From Streptococcus mitis bv. 2 str. SK95 (GTDB lineage: Bacteria > Bacillota > Bacilli > Lactobacillales > Streptococcaceae): a stretch of 64,000 nucleotides of DNA. This document shows, in pieces, positions 56,800-64,000 of the stretch. The notes below the pieces were generated by a model. It worked only from the letters and a program-made list of their open reading frames with translations. It had not been told where the DNA came from and made no database searches. Position 1 is the stretch's first letter; every line of letters starts with the position of its first letter. The position numbers and the translations under genes were made by a program. The stretch covers positions 1 to 64,000 of the forward strand of contig NZ_AFUB01000011.1 in NCBI RefSeq assembly GCF_000222705.1. The letters are read 5' to 3'.

Positions 56800-57729
56800 A
56801 TGGAAAAGATTATCATTACAGCAACTGCTGAAAGTATTGAACAAGTTGAACAACTACTCGAAGCTGGCGTAGATCGTATCTATGTCGGTGAGAAAGATTT
56901 TGGTCTTCGTCTGCCAACGACCTTTAGTTATGACCAATTGCATGAAATCGCTAAGCTCGTTCATGATGCGGGTAAGGAATTGATCGTTGCAGTTAACGCC
57001 CTCATGCACCAAGATATGATGGACCGTATCAAGCCTTTCCTGGACTTCTTGGAGGAAATCAAGACAGACTACATCACTGTTGGAGATGCAGGTGTCTTTT
57101 ACGTGGTCAACCGTGATGGCTATTCCTTCAAGACTATCTACGATGCTTCAACCATGGTAACAAGTAGTCGTCAGATTAACTTCTGGGGACAAAAGGCTGG
57201 CGCATCTGAAGCTGTTTTGGCACGTGAAATTCCATCTGCTGAGCTCTTCAAGATGCCAGAGATTTTGGAAATTCCTGCTGAAGTGTTGGTTTACGGAGCT
57301 AGTGTCATTCACCATTCTAAGCGTCCGCTCTTGCAAAACTACTACAACTTTACACATATCGATGATGAAAAGACGCGTAAACGTGACCTCTTCTTAGCAG
57401 AACCGAGTGACCCAGAAAGCCATTATTCCATCTTTGAAGACAATCATGGTACCCATATCTTTGCTAACAATGACCTTGATTTGATGACCAAATTGACAGA
57501 ATTGGTAGAACATGGTTTTACCCATTGGAAACTAGAAGGGCTCTACACTCCAGGTCAGAACTTTGTTGAGATTGCTAAACTCTTTATCCAAGCGCGTAGC
57601 TTGATTCAAGAGGGCAAATTCAGCCATGATCAAGCCTTCTTGCTAGATGAGGAAGTGCGCAAGTTACACCCTAAAAACCGTTTCCTCGATACGGGATTCT
57701 ATGATTACGATCCAGATATGGTTAAATAG
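56800..57729 (+). CDS. U32-family protein (TrhP1-like)
   Basis: 309 residues. AGVDRIYVGEKDFGLRLP, VNALMHQDMMDRIKPFLDFLEEI, DYITVGDAGVFYVVNRDG and HWKLEGLYTPGQNFVEIAKLF are U32 blocks. Length and order match the shorter of two U32 paralogues of Firmicutes (YrrN/TrhP1) that take part in 5-hydroxyuridine formation in tRNA; the older label is collagenase-like peptidase. The longer partner is not next to it. Predicted leaderless mRNA. Confidence 0.85.
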   Translation: MEKIIITATAESIEQVEQLLEAGVDRIYVGEKDFGLRLPTTFSYDQLHEIAKLVHDAGKELIVAVNALMHQDMMDRIKPFLDFLEEIKTDYITVGDAGVFYVVNRDGYSFKTIYDASTMVTSSRQINFWGQKAGASEAVLAREIPSAELFKMPEILEIPAEVLVYGASVIHHSKRPLLQNYYNFTHIDDEKTRKRDLFLAEPSDPESHYSIFEDNHGTHIFANNDLDLMTKLTELVEHGFTHWKLEGLYTPGQNFVEIAKLFIQARSLIQEGKFSHDQAFLLDEEVRKLHPKNRFLDTGFYDYDPDMVK

Positions 57730-57734
57730 GACAC

Positions 57735-57765
57735 AAAAACCCGAAATAAAAATGTTCGGGTTTTT
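57735..57765 (+). terminator. Terminator after the U32 gene
   Basis: 11-bp stem AAAAACCCGAA/TTCGGGTTTTT with a 9-base loop. Confidence 0.82.
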
Positions 57766-57796
57766 CAAGTGTATTCATGAAATAAAAATGGATACA

Positions 57797-57805
57797 TGTT
57801 ATAAT
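57797..57805 (+). promoter_or_regulatory. Extended -10 promoter of the rpiA operon
   Basis: TGTTATAAT, 30 bases before the rpiA GTG. Confidence 0.6.
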
Positions 57806-57834
57806 GAAAGTAGCTCTATATTGGAGGTGTTTGA

Positions 57835-58518
57835 GTGGAAAATCTGAAGAAAATGGCAGGTATCAAGGCTGCTGAGTTTGTCAAAGATGGTATGGTTGTC
57901 GGACTGGGGACTGGGTCAACTGCCTACTATTTCGTAGAAGAGATCGGTCGTCGGATTAAGGAAGAAGGTTTGCAGATTACTGCTGTAACGACTTCCAGTG
58001 TGACCAGTAAACAGGCCAAAGGTCTTAATATCCCGCTCAAGTCGATTGATCAAGTGGACTTTGTCGATGTGACAGTCGATGGAGCGGATGAAGTAGATAG
58101 CCAGTTTAACGGGATCAAAGGCGGTGGTGGTGCGCTTCTGATGGAGAAGGTTGTCGCAACGCCCTCAAAAGAATACATTTGGGTGGTAGATGAAAGCAAG
58201 CTGGTAGAGAAACTAGGTGCTTTTAAATTGCCAGTAGAAGTGGTTCAGTATGGATCAGAACAGGTCTTTCGTCGGTTTGAGCGAGCTGGCTACAAACCAA
58301 GTTTCCGTGAAAAAGACGGCCAACGTTTTGTGACCGATATGCAGAACTTTATCATTGACCTAGCCTTGGATGTCATTGAAGATCCAATTGCCTTCGGGCA
58401 AGAGTTGGACCATGTCGTTGGTGTCGTAGAGCATGGCTTGTTCAACCAAATGGTGGATAAGGTCATCGTTGCTGGACGAGATGGTGTTCAGATTTTAACT
58501 TCAACAAAAGCAAGATAA
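57835..58518 (+). CDS. rpiA: Ribose-5-phosphate isomerase A
   Basis: 227 residues from GTG 57835 with [17 protein letters not shown] (23-30), [20 protein letters not shown] and the C-terminal [18 protein letters not shown] are typical. It links ribulose-5-P and ribose-5-P, and so nucleoside salvage with the pentose phosphate pathway. First gene of rpiA-deoB-DUF1697-punA-ClC-GATase-deoD. Confidence 0.96.
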   Translation: MENLKKMAGIKAAEFVKDGMVVGLGTGSTAYYFVEEIGRRIKEEGLQITAVTTSSVTSKQAKGLNIPLKSIDQVDFVDVTVDGADEVDSQFNGIKGGGGALLMEKVVATPSKEYIWVVDESKLVEKLGAFKLPVEVVQYGSEQVFRRFERAGYKPSFREKDGQRFVTDMQNFIIDLALDVIEDPIAFGQELDHVVGVVEHGLFNQMVDKVIVAGRDGVQILTSTKAR

Positions 58519-58541
58519 CTAAGATAGTAAGGAGACAGATT

Positions 58542-59753
58542 ATGTCAAAATTTAATCGTATTCACTTGGTGGTACTGGATTCCGTGGGAATCGGTGCTGC
58601 ACCAGATGCCAATAACTTTGTCAATGCAGGAGTTCCAGACGGAGCTTCTGACACACTGGGACACATTTCAAAAACAGTTGGTTTGAATGTGCCAAACATG
58701 GCTAAAATCGGTCTAGGAAATATTCCTCGTGAAACACCGTTGAAGACAGTTCCAGCAGAAAGCAATCCAACAGGTTATGCAACAAAATTGGAAGAAGTTT
58801 CCCTTGGTAAGGATACCATGACTGGTCACTGGGAAATCATGGGACTCAATATTACCGAGCCTTTCGATACTTTCTGGAACGGATTCCCAGAAGAAATCTT
58901 GACAAAGATTGAAGAATTTTCAGGACGCAAGGTCATTCGTGAAGCCAACAAACCATACTCAGGTACAGCTGTTATCGATGATTTTGGACCACGTCAGATG
59001 GAAACTGGGGAGTTGATTATCTATACTTCAGCAGATCCTGTTTTGCAGATTGCTGCCCATGAAGACATCATCCCTTTGGATGAATTGTACCGTATTTGTG
59101 AATACGCTCGTTCGATTACCCTTGAGCGTCCTGCCCTTCTAGGTCGTATCATTGCCCGTCCATATGTTGGTGAACCTGGTAACTTCACTCGTACAGCAAA
59201 CCGTCGTGACTTGGCCGTTTCTCCATTTGCCCCAACTGTTTTGGATAAATTGAATGAGGCTGGTATCGATACTTATGCTGTTGGTAAAATTAACGATATC
59301 TTTAACGGCGCTGGTATCAATCATGACATGGGTCATAACAAGTCAAACAGCCACGGAATTGATACATTATTGAAGACCATGGGACTTGCTGAGTTTGAAA
59401 AAGGATTCTCCTTCACAAACTTGGTTGACTTTGATGCCCTTTACGGCCACCGCCGCAATGCTCATGGTTACCGTGATTGCTTGCATGAGTTTGATGAACG
59501 CTTGCCTGAAATTATCGCAGCCATGAGAGAGAATGACCTTCTCTTGATTACAGCGGACCATGGAAATGACCCAACCTATGCAGGAACAGACCACACTCGC
59601 GAATATATTCCACTTTTGGCTTACAGTCCTTCCTTTAAAGGAAATGGTGTCATTCCAGTTGGACATTTTGCAGATATCTCAGCGACTGTTGCCGATAACT
59701 TTGGTGTTGAAACTGCCATGATTGGGGAAAGTTTCTTAGATAAATTGGTATAA
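58542..59753 (+). CDS. deoB: Phosphopentomutase
   Basis: 403 residues, alkaline-phosphatase fold. [13 protein letters not shown] with the metal Asp, [13 protein letters not shown] with the phospho-Thr, and [22 protein letters not shown] with His/Asp ligands. It converts (deoxy)ribose-1-P to the 5-P form. SD AAGGAGA. Confidence 0.97.
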   Translation: MSKFNRIHLVVLDSVGIGAAPDANNFVNAGVPDGASDTLGHISKTVGLNVPNMAKIGLGNIPRETPLKTVPAESNPTGYATKLEEVSLGKDTMTGHWEIMGLNITEPFDTFWNGFPEEILTKIEEFSGRKVIREANKPYSGTAVIDDFGPRQMETGELIIYTSADPVLQIAAHEDIIPLDELYRICEYARSITLERPALLGRIIARPYVGEPGNFTRTANRRDLAVSPFAPTVLDKLNEAGIDTYAVGKINDIFNGAGINHDMGHNKSNSHGIDTLLKTMGLAEFEKGFSFTNLVDFDALYGHRRNAHGYRDCLHEFDERLPEIIAAMRENDLLLITADHGNDPTYAGTDHTREYIPLLAYSPSFKGNGVIPVGHFADISATVADNFGVETAMIGESFLDKLV

Positions 59754-59754
59754 G

Positions 59755-60315
59755 ATGACGCGACACGCTTTACTGGTAAGGGGCATTAATGTTGGTGGAA
59801 AAAATAAGGTTGTCATGGCGCAACTTCGTCAAGAACTAACAGAGTTGGGACTGGAAAAGGTTGAAACCTACATCAACAGTGGCAACATTTTCTTTACTTC
59901 GACAGCTCCCAAAGCCCAATTGGTTGAAATGTTAGAGGCTTTCTTTGAAGTCCATTATCCATTTATTCAGAGCTTTTCTTTACTGAGTCTAGAGGACTTT
60001 GAAGCGGAACTTGAAAATCTGCCTGAATGGTGGACCAAAGATTTGGCACGAAAGGATGTCCTCTTTTACACGGAGGGCTTAGATGTGGATCAAGTGATCG
60101 AGAAAGTGAACGGTTTGGAACTGGAAGATGAAGTCGTTCATTTTGGAAAACTTGGTATTTTCTGGGGGAAATTCTCTGAAGAATCCTACTATGCAACTGC
60201 CTATCACAAATACTTACTCAAGATGCCTTTCTACCGCCAAATCACCATTCGCAATGCAAAAACCTTTTACAAAATCGGTCAAATGCTAAAAAATAATAAA
60301 GGAGACACACAATGA
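59755..60315 (+). CDS. DUF1697 family protein
   Basis: 186 residues. HALLVRGINVGGKNKVVMAQLRQELTELGLEKVETYINSGNIFF is the full DUF1697 signature, and RQITIRNAKTFYKIGQM ends it. Function unknown; conserved within salvage operons of streptococci. Starts one base after the deoB stop without a clear SD (coupled), and overlaps punA (ATGA). Confidence 0.88.
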   Translation: MTRHALLVRGINVGGKNKVVMAQLRQELTELGLEKVETYINSGNIFFTSTAPKAQLVEMLEAFFEVHYPFIQSFSLLSLEDFEAELENLPEWWTKDLARKDVLFYTEGLDVDQVIEKVNGLELEDEVVHFGKLGIFWGKFSEESYYATAYHKYLLKMPFYRQITIRNAKTFYKIGQMLKNNKGDTQ

Positions 60316-61121
60316 CATTTTTAGATAAGATCCAAGAAACAGCTGCCTTCCTGAAAGACAAGGGAATCCAAGCTCCCGAGTTTGGTCTAATCCTTGGATC
60401 GGGTCTTGGAGAATTGGCGGAAGAAATCGAGAATCCAGTTGTAGTAGACTATGCTGAGATTCCAAACTGGGGCCGTTCGACAGTAGTTGGTCACGCTGGT
60501 AAATTGGTATATGGTGACCTTGCAGGGCGCAAGGTCTTGGCTCTTCAAGGTCGTTTCCATTTCTACGAAGGAAATCCTCTCGAAATCGTGACTTTCCCAG
60601 TACGTGTGATGAAAGTTCTCGGATGCGAAGGTGTCATTGTAACCAATGCAGCTGGAGGTATTGGATTTGGTCCTGGTACTTTGATGGCTATCTCAGACCA
60701 TATCAATATGACGGGGCAGAACCCATTGATGGGTGAAAACTTGGATGACTTTGGTCCACGTTTCCCAGATATGTCTAAAGCCTACACTCCAGAATATCGT
60801 GCTACTGCCCATGAAGTGGCCAAGAAACTTGGTATCAAGCTTGACGAAGGTGTCTATATTGGTGTAACAGGTCCGACTTATGAAACCCCAGCAGAAATTC
60901 GTGCCTATAAGATATTGGGAGCAGATGCAGTTGGTATGTCCACTGTTCCTGAAGTTATTGTTGCAGCTCACTCAGGTTTGAAAGTTCTCGGTATTTCATG
61001 TATTACTAACCATGCAGCAGGCTTCCAAGAAGAACTCAACCACGAAGAGGTTGTAGAAGTGACTGAACGTGTTAAAGGCGACTTCAAAGGTTTGCTGAAA
61101 GCGATTCTTGCTGAACTCTAA
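60312..61121 (+). CDS. punA: Purine nucleoside phosphorylase, family 2
   Basis: 269 residues. LILGSGLGELAEEI, phosphate-binding HAGKLVYGDLAGRKVLALQGRFHFYEG, TNAAGGIG and TGPTYETPAEIRA, VVGMSTVPEVI-type purine site (AVGMSTVPEVIVAAH). Trimeric PNP for guanosine/inosine. Coupled to DUF1697; SD AAAGGAGA. Confidence 0.96.
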   Translation: MTFLDKIQETAAFLKDKGIQAPEFGLILGSGLGELAEEIENPVVVDYAEIPNWGRSTVVGHAGKLVYGDLAGRKVLALQGRFHFYEGNPLEIVTFPVRVMKVLGCEGVIVTNAAGGIGFGPGTLMAISDHINMTGQNPLMGENLDDFGPRFPDMSKAYTPEYRATAHEVAKKLGIKLDEGVYIGVTGPTYETPAEIRAYKILGADAVGMSTVPEVIVAAHSGLKVLGISCITNHAAGFQEELNHEEVVEVTERVKGDFKGLLKAILAEL

Positions 61122-61125
61122 TCCT

Positions 61126-62361
61126 ATGAAAGCACGACTCCAAAGCCTGCCCTACGGACTGAGGCTACTTCTAGCCACTCTATCATTGGGAATAGGGACG
61201 GGTCTGGTTGGAATTGCTTGCCATTATTTACTAGAAAGTGTGCAATGGCTGGCCTTTGACCAAACTAGTTCGGATTTGCTCCAGCGATTTCAAGAAGCTG
61301 GGGGTCTCCGTAGATTCCTCGTTCTGTGTGTGACAGGGGTCTTGGCAGCTGGCTTCTGGTATGTCCTACAAAGGCGCAATAAGATTTTGTCTATTCGTCA
61401 GCAAATTATATTAGCTGGAGACAGGGAGCCAGCGCTCTTAGCCCACCTCTTTCATGCAGGGATGCAGGTTGCGATTGTCGGAGCAGGCGCATCGGTCGGA
61501 AAAGAAGGAGCACCACGTGAGGTCGGGGCTCTTCTAGCTGGTCGCTTGTCGAAGGGATTCTCTCTAACTCTCAAAGAACGAAAGGTGTTGGTTGCCTGTG
61601 GAGCAGGAGCTGGTCTAGCTGCGGTCTATCAGGTTCCCTTTGCTAGTAGTTTGTTTGTCTTTGAGACCTTAGGACTTACCTATAGTTGGCAGAGCTTTTT
61701 GCTGGTTTTGGCTAGTACTTATCTGGCAACCTGGGTGGCTCAGCCCATTATTGGTCAGGATGTCCTCTATCACCTGTCTGCAGTTTCATGGTCGCTCAGC
61801 AGTTTTCTACAGGCTATTTTGATTGCTCTCTTGGTTACTCCGCTTGCTCTGGTCTTTTCTTTCCTAACAAAGCAAGCTAATCGCAAACGGCGCAAGGATG
61901 AGACGATCCTTTGGACTCTTCCTCTAGCCTTTCTAGTGTTGGGGAGCCTTGCATCCTTTTTCCCTATCTTTATGGGAAATGGTCAGGTACTAGCGCAAGT
62001 CTTGTTATTTCACCAGCCGGTTCCCTATCTTCCACTGGCTCTTGCAATGAAGGGGCTTCTGGTTTATCTCCTCTTACGCAATGGTGCCTATGGGGGAACC
62101 TTGACACCATCATTTGCCTTGGGGATTGGGTCTGGTTACTTAGTGACCTTGCTGTTGACAGTAGTTGGCGTCCATCTGGATCCAGCTCTAGGAATGCTAC
62201 TAGGAGCAACAGTCTTTTTAGGGACGACCTTACACGCTCCTCTAACGGCTATTGCCCTAAGCCTTGGATTTACAGGTCAGGATTGGAGTTTGACAATACC
62301 GCTTGTACTAGCGGCAGGAATGTCTTATGTGATTCGAAAGAGATGGGAGAGAGGACAATGA
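61126..62361 (+). CDS. ClC-type chloride channel/antiporter
   Basis: 411 residues from ATG 61126, with no clear SD (coupled to punA, 4 bases upstream); TTG 61108 is an alternative inside punA. About ten helices. VGAGASVGKEGAPREVGA is the G-K/R-E-G-P-like selectivity block, ACGAGAGLAAVYQVPFAS the following one, and GTLTPSFALGIGSG a third. It would exchange chloride or fluoride with protons. Overlaps the GATase gene (ATGA). Confidence 0.9.
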   Translation: MKARLQSLPYGLRLLLATLSLGIGTGLVGIACHYLLESVQWLAFDQTSSDLLQRFQEAGGLRRFLVLCVTGVLAAGFWYVLQRRNKILSIRQQIILAGDREPALLAHLFHAGMQVAIVGAGASVGKEGAPREVGALLAGRLSKGFSLTLKERKVLVACGAGAGLAAVYQVPFASSLFVFETLGLTYSWQSFLLVLASTYLATWVAQPIIGQDVLYHLSAVSWSLSSFLQAILIALLVTPLALVFSFLTKQANRKRRKDETILWTLPLAFLVLGSLASFFPIFMGNGQVLAQVLLFHQPVPYLPLALAMKGLLVYLLLRNGAYGGTLTPSFALGIGSGYLVTLLLTVVGVHLDPALGMLLGATVFLGTTLHAPLTAIALSLGFTGQDWSLTIPLVLAAGMSYVIRKRWERGQ

Positions 62362-63068
62362 AGGTACATTTTGTACTGCATGAAACATTTGAGGTTCCGA
62401 GTGCATATCTAAAATGGGCTCTGGAACGAGGTCATCACATTACATCAACAAAGGTTTATGAAAAAGAACCTCTTCCTGAAACAATTGACGGAATTGATTT
62501 TCTGATTGTTATGGGTGGTCCTCAATCACCTGATGAGGATAGAGAAAACTTCCCATACTATGACCCTAAGGCTGAGCTTGCTTTTATGAAAGAAGCAATT
62601 GCCGCAGATATCTATATCGTTGGTGTCTGTCTTGGTGCTCAGCTCTTGTCTGTTGCCTATGGTGCGAAGTATGAACATAGTCCAGAGCGCGAGATCGGCG
62701 TTTATCCTGTGACATTGACGATGGAAGGTCTAACAGATCCTCATGTCAGCTTGTTCGGAGAAACCATAGAAACCGGCCACTGGCACGGTGATATGCCAGG
62801 GCTGACAGATGAAGCTGTCGTCTTGGCGACCAGTCAAGGTTGTCCACGTCAGATTATTCGCTTCAGTCCGAAACATTATGCCTTTCAGGCTCATTTGGAA
62901 TTTGATCCAGATGCAGTAGAACTTTTAATTACTGCGGATGGTGAGGAGAAATTAAGAGAGCAAAGTGAAAAGTTGCCTTTTGTTCAAACACCAGAAGAAT
63001 TACGTGGAAACGATTATTCTGAAATGAATGCAAAACTGTATGCATTTTTAGATTCATTGGTAAACTAG
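62358..63068 (+). CDS. Class I glutamine amidotransferase-like protein
   Basis: 236 residues. Triad visible: nucleophile Cys91 in VGVCLGAQLLS and His/Glu in AFQAHLEFDPD; oxyanion MGGPQSP. No synthase domain is attached, so it may hydrolyse a gamma-glutamyl compound or serve an unknown partner. Overlaps the ClC gene by four bases. After it comes a 400-base gap with structured repeats. Confidence 0.9.
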   Translation: MKVHFVLHETFEVPSAYLKWALERGHHITSTKVYEKEPLPETIDGIDFLIVMGGPQSPDEDRENFPYYDPKAELAFMKEAIAADIYIVGVCLGAQLLSVAYGAKYEHSPEREIGVYPVTLTMEGLTDPHVSLFGETIETGHWHGDMPGLTDEAVVLATSQGCPRQIIRFSPKHYAFQAHLEFDPDAVELLITADGEEKLREQSEKLPFVQTPEELRGNDYSEMNAKLYAFLDSLVN

Positions 63069-63194
63069 GAACTACAGAAAGGCAGAGTATCTGAGTTATA
63101 GTCAAACTCGGGCTAACTGTTTTGCGAAATATTTAATTTTAAAATCAAGAAAGAAAGGATGGGTAAATCGTATTTGCTGAACTGAATACGGGCG

Positions 63195-63268
63195 GAGAAC
63201 TGTGTAAAAAAGATAAACTGTCTAGCATCTGCGATGCTTCGTCAGTTTCCTATTTTTACTTTGTTCTC
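63195..63268 (+). ncRNA. Structured element A upstream of deoD
   Basis: Long imperfect hairpin: GAGAAC/GTTCTC, GTAAAAA/TTTTTAC, AAACTG/CAGTTT, AGCATC/GATGCT, with inner loops AGAT and CCTA. The same plan, with changed but still complementary bases, is found in element B. Confidence 0.55.
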
Positions 63269-63391
63269 TGTCGCTATCCTAAATATACAAAAAGAAAGGT
63301 AGAGCAAGGTGTTCTGAATTGAACCCGAGCTATTCTCCTATTTATCATCAAAATTAAGAAAGAAAGGAATTGAACCCACCCTAAAAGCAGT

Positions 63392-63449
63392 GGGAAAAAG
63401 ATAGTTGGTCTAGCGAGCATCGCTCACTGCGCCCAACTCCTATTTTCCC
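63392..63449 (+). ncRNA. Structured element B upstream of deoD
   Basis: GGGAAAA/TTTTCCC, AGTTGG/CCAACT, AGCGA/TCGCT, again with an AGAT-type and a CCTA inner loop and TCTAGC before the apical helix. It ends 32 bases before the deoD ATG. Confidence 0.55.
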
Positions 63450-63481
63450 TTCGCTTTTTGACGGGTTTGGTATCTTATATT

Positions 63482-64000
63482 ATGTCTATCCATATTGCTG
63501 CTCAGCAGGGTGAAATTGCTGATAAAATTCTTCTTCCTGGGGATCCTCTTCGTGCGAAATTTATTGCAGAGAACTTCCTTGAAGATGCTGTTTGTTTTAA
63601 CGAAGTGCGTAACATGTTTGGCTACACTGGTACTTACAAGGGCCACCGTGTATCTGTCATGGGAACTGGGATGGGGATGCCATCCATTTCGATCTACGCG
63701 CGTGAGTTAATTGTGGACTACGGTGTGAAGAAATTGATCCGTGTGGGAACTGCGGGCTCTTTGAATGAAGATGTTCATGTCCGTGAATTGGTTTTGGCAC
63801 AAGCAGCTGCAACTAACTCAAACATCATTCGCAACGACTGGCCACAGTATGATTTTCCACAAATCGCTAGTTTTGATTTGCTAGACAAGGCCTACCATAT
63901 CGCTAAAAATCTTGGTATGACCACCCACGTTGGGAACGTTTTGTCATCAGATGTCTTTTACTCAAACTACTTTGAAAAGAACATCGAACTTGGTAAATGG
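63482..64000 (+). CDS. deoD: Purine nucleoside phosphorylase DeoD-type (3' end outside window)
   Basis: 173 of about 236 residues are present. [33 protein letters not shown], phosphate-binding [29 protein letters not shown] and [14 protein letters not shown] are the DeoD blocks (family 1, hexameric, adenosine-active). No SD precedes the ATG. The last gene of the salvage group, possibly under control of elements A/B. Confidence 0.94.
   Translation, partial: MSIHIAAQQGEIADKILLPGDPLRAKFIAENFLEDAVCFNEVRNMFGYTGTYKGHRVSVMGTGMGMPSISIYARELIVDYGVKKLIRVGTAGSLNEDVHVRELVLAQAAATNSNIIRNDWPQYDFPQIASFDLLDKAYHIAKNLGMTTHVGNVLSSDVFYSNYFEKNIELGKW

Larger units (their letters stand above)
63069..63481. other. 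Gap with two structured repeat elements before deoD
   Basis: No gene seen. Two segments begin with AAAATCAAGAAAGAAAGG (about 63140) or AAAATTAAGAAAGAAAGG (63350) and then hold a long hairpin each (63195-63268 and 63392-63449). Partial similarity also extends to ACTGAAT/ATTGAACCC stretches. No consensus promoter could be placed before deoD. Confidence 0.7.

Noticed and set aside
57148-57357. Minus-strand frame inside the U32 gene
   Set aside because: Shadow frame, no support.
61911-62357. Long alternative frame through the end of the ClC gene into the GATase gene
   Set aside because: The first part lies in the wrong frame of a well-conserved ClC gene; only the part from ATG 62358 is real.

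Overview
The window is chromosomal DNA of a mitis-group Streptococcus (S. mitis, S. oralis or S. pneumoniae-like). The signs are an AT-rich Firmicute gene style with strong Shine-Dalgarno (SD) sites and many extended -10 promoters, a choline-binding LytB-type glucosaminidase, CiaRH downstream of pepN, a SigX box in front of comEA/comEC, the streptococcal lspA-RluA-proBAC and tmk-holB-yabA-rsmI orders, and PyrR, L20 and L21 leaders typical of the group.

Layout. 1-4.0 kb: accessory membrane and immunity-like genes, several frameshifted. 4.1-6.3 kb: a HAD phosphatase and an HD phosphohydrolase (minus). 6.5-8.4 kb: an AT-rich two-gene insert, a DUF6414-like protein plus an AAA+ ATPase (minus). 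8.5-11.8 kb: DUF1934, a DEAD-box helicase, an oxidoreductase and a DUF1275 membrane protein. 11.8-13.0 kb: L21 leader, rplU-prp-rpmA. 13.2-18.8 kb: LysR-lspA-RluA, then proBAC. 18.9-28.4 kb: tmk-holB-yabA-rsmI, a lipoprotein, trmFO, pyrH-frr, cvfB, GrpB-like, YozE-like, phoH. 28.4-30.3 kb: ald (minus) and an acetyltransferase. 30.3-35.4 kb: comEA-comEC and a secreted-peptide/ABC cassette. 35.5-39.3 kb: infC-rpmI-rplT, a VOC protein, pyrK-pyrD. 39.4-42.5 kb: lytB and a nuclease lipoprotein, both frameshifted. 42.6-49.4 kb: small-gene accessory region (aldo/keto reductase, Tad2-like DUF2829, SDR, a SUKH/DUF7716/Imm51/DUF6707 poly-immunity row, NUDIX, GNAT, a lone PEP-utilising TIM barrel, ASCH). 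49.5-56.7 kb: pepN, ciaR-ciaH, DUF3270, an ABC exporter. 56.8-64.0 kb: U32 protein, then rpiA-deoB-DUF1697-punA-ClC-GATase-deoD.

How genes fit together: translation and RNA maturation (rplU, prp, rpmA, infC, rpmI, rplT, rsmI, trmFO, RluA-type), proline synthesis (proBAC), pyrimidine synthesis (pyrKD, pyrH), nucleoside salvage (rpiA, deoB, punA, deoD), DNA uptake (comEA, comEC) and wall/stress control (lytB, ciaRH).

Most notable: (1) the DUF6414/AAA+ pair, a candidate defence module whose first gene is switched off by one missing A in an A8 tract; (2) six genes broken by a single missing A in a short A run, including ciaH and lytB, which could be homopolymer errors or real contingency tracts; (3) two tandem RNA-like elements before deoD whose helices are kept by compensatory changes; (4) a textbook H-type pseudoknot in the ald leader; (5) an aromatic secreted peptide with its own ABC genes next to comEC.
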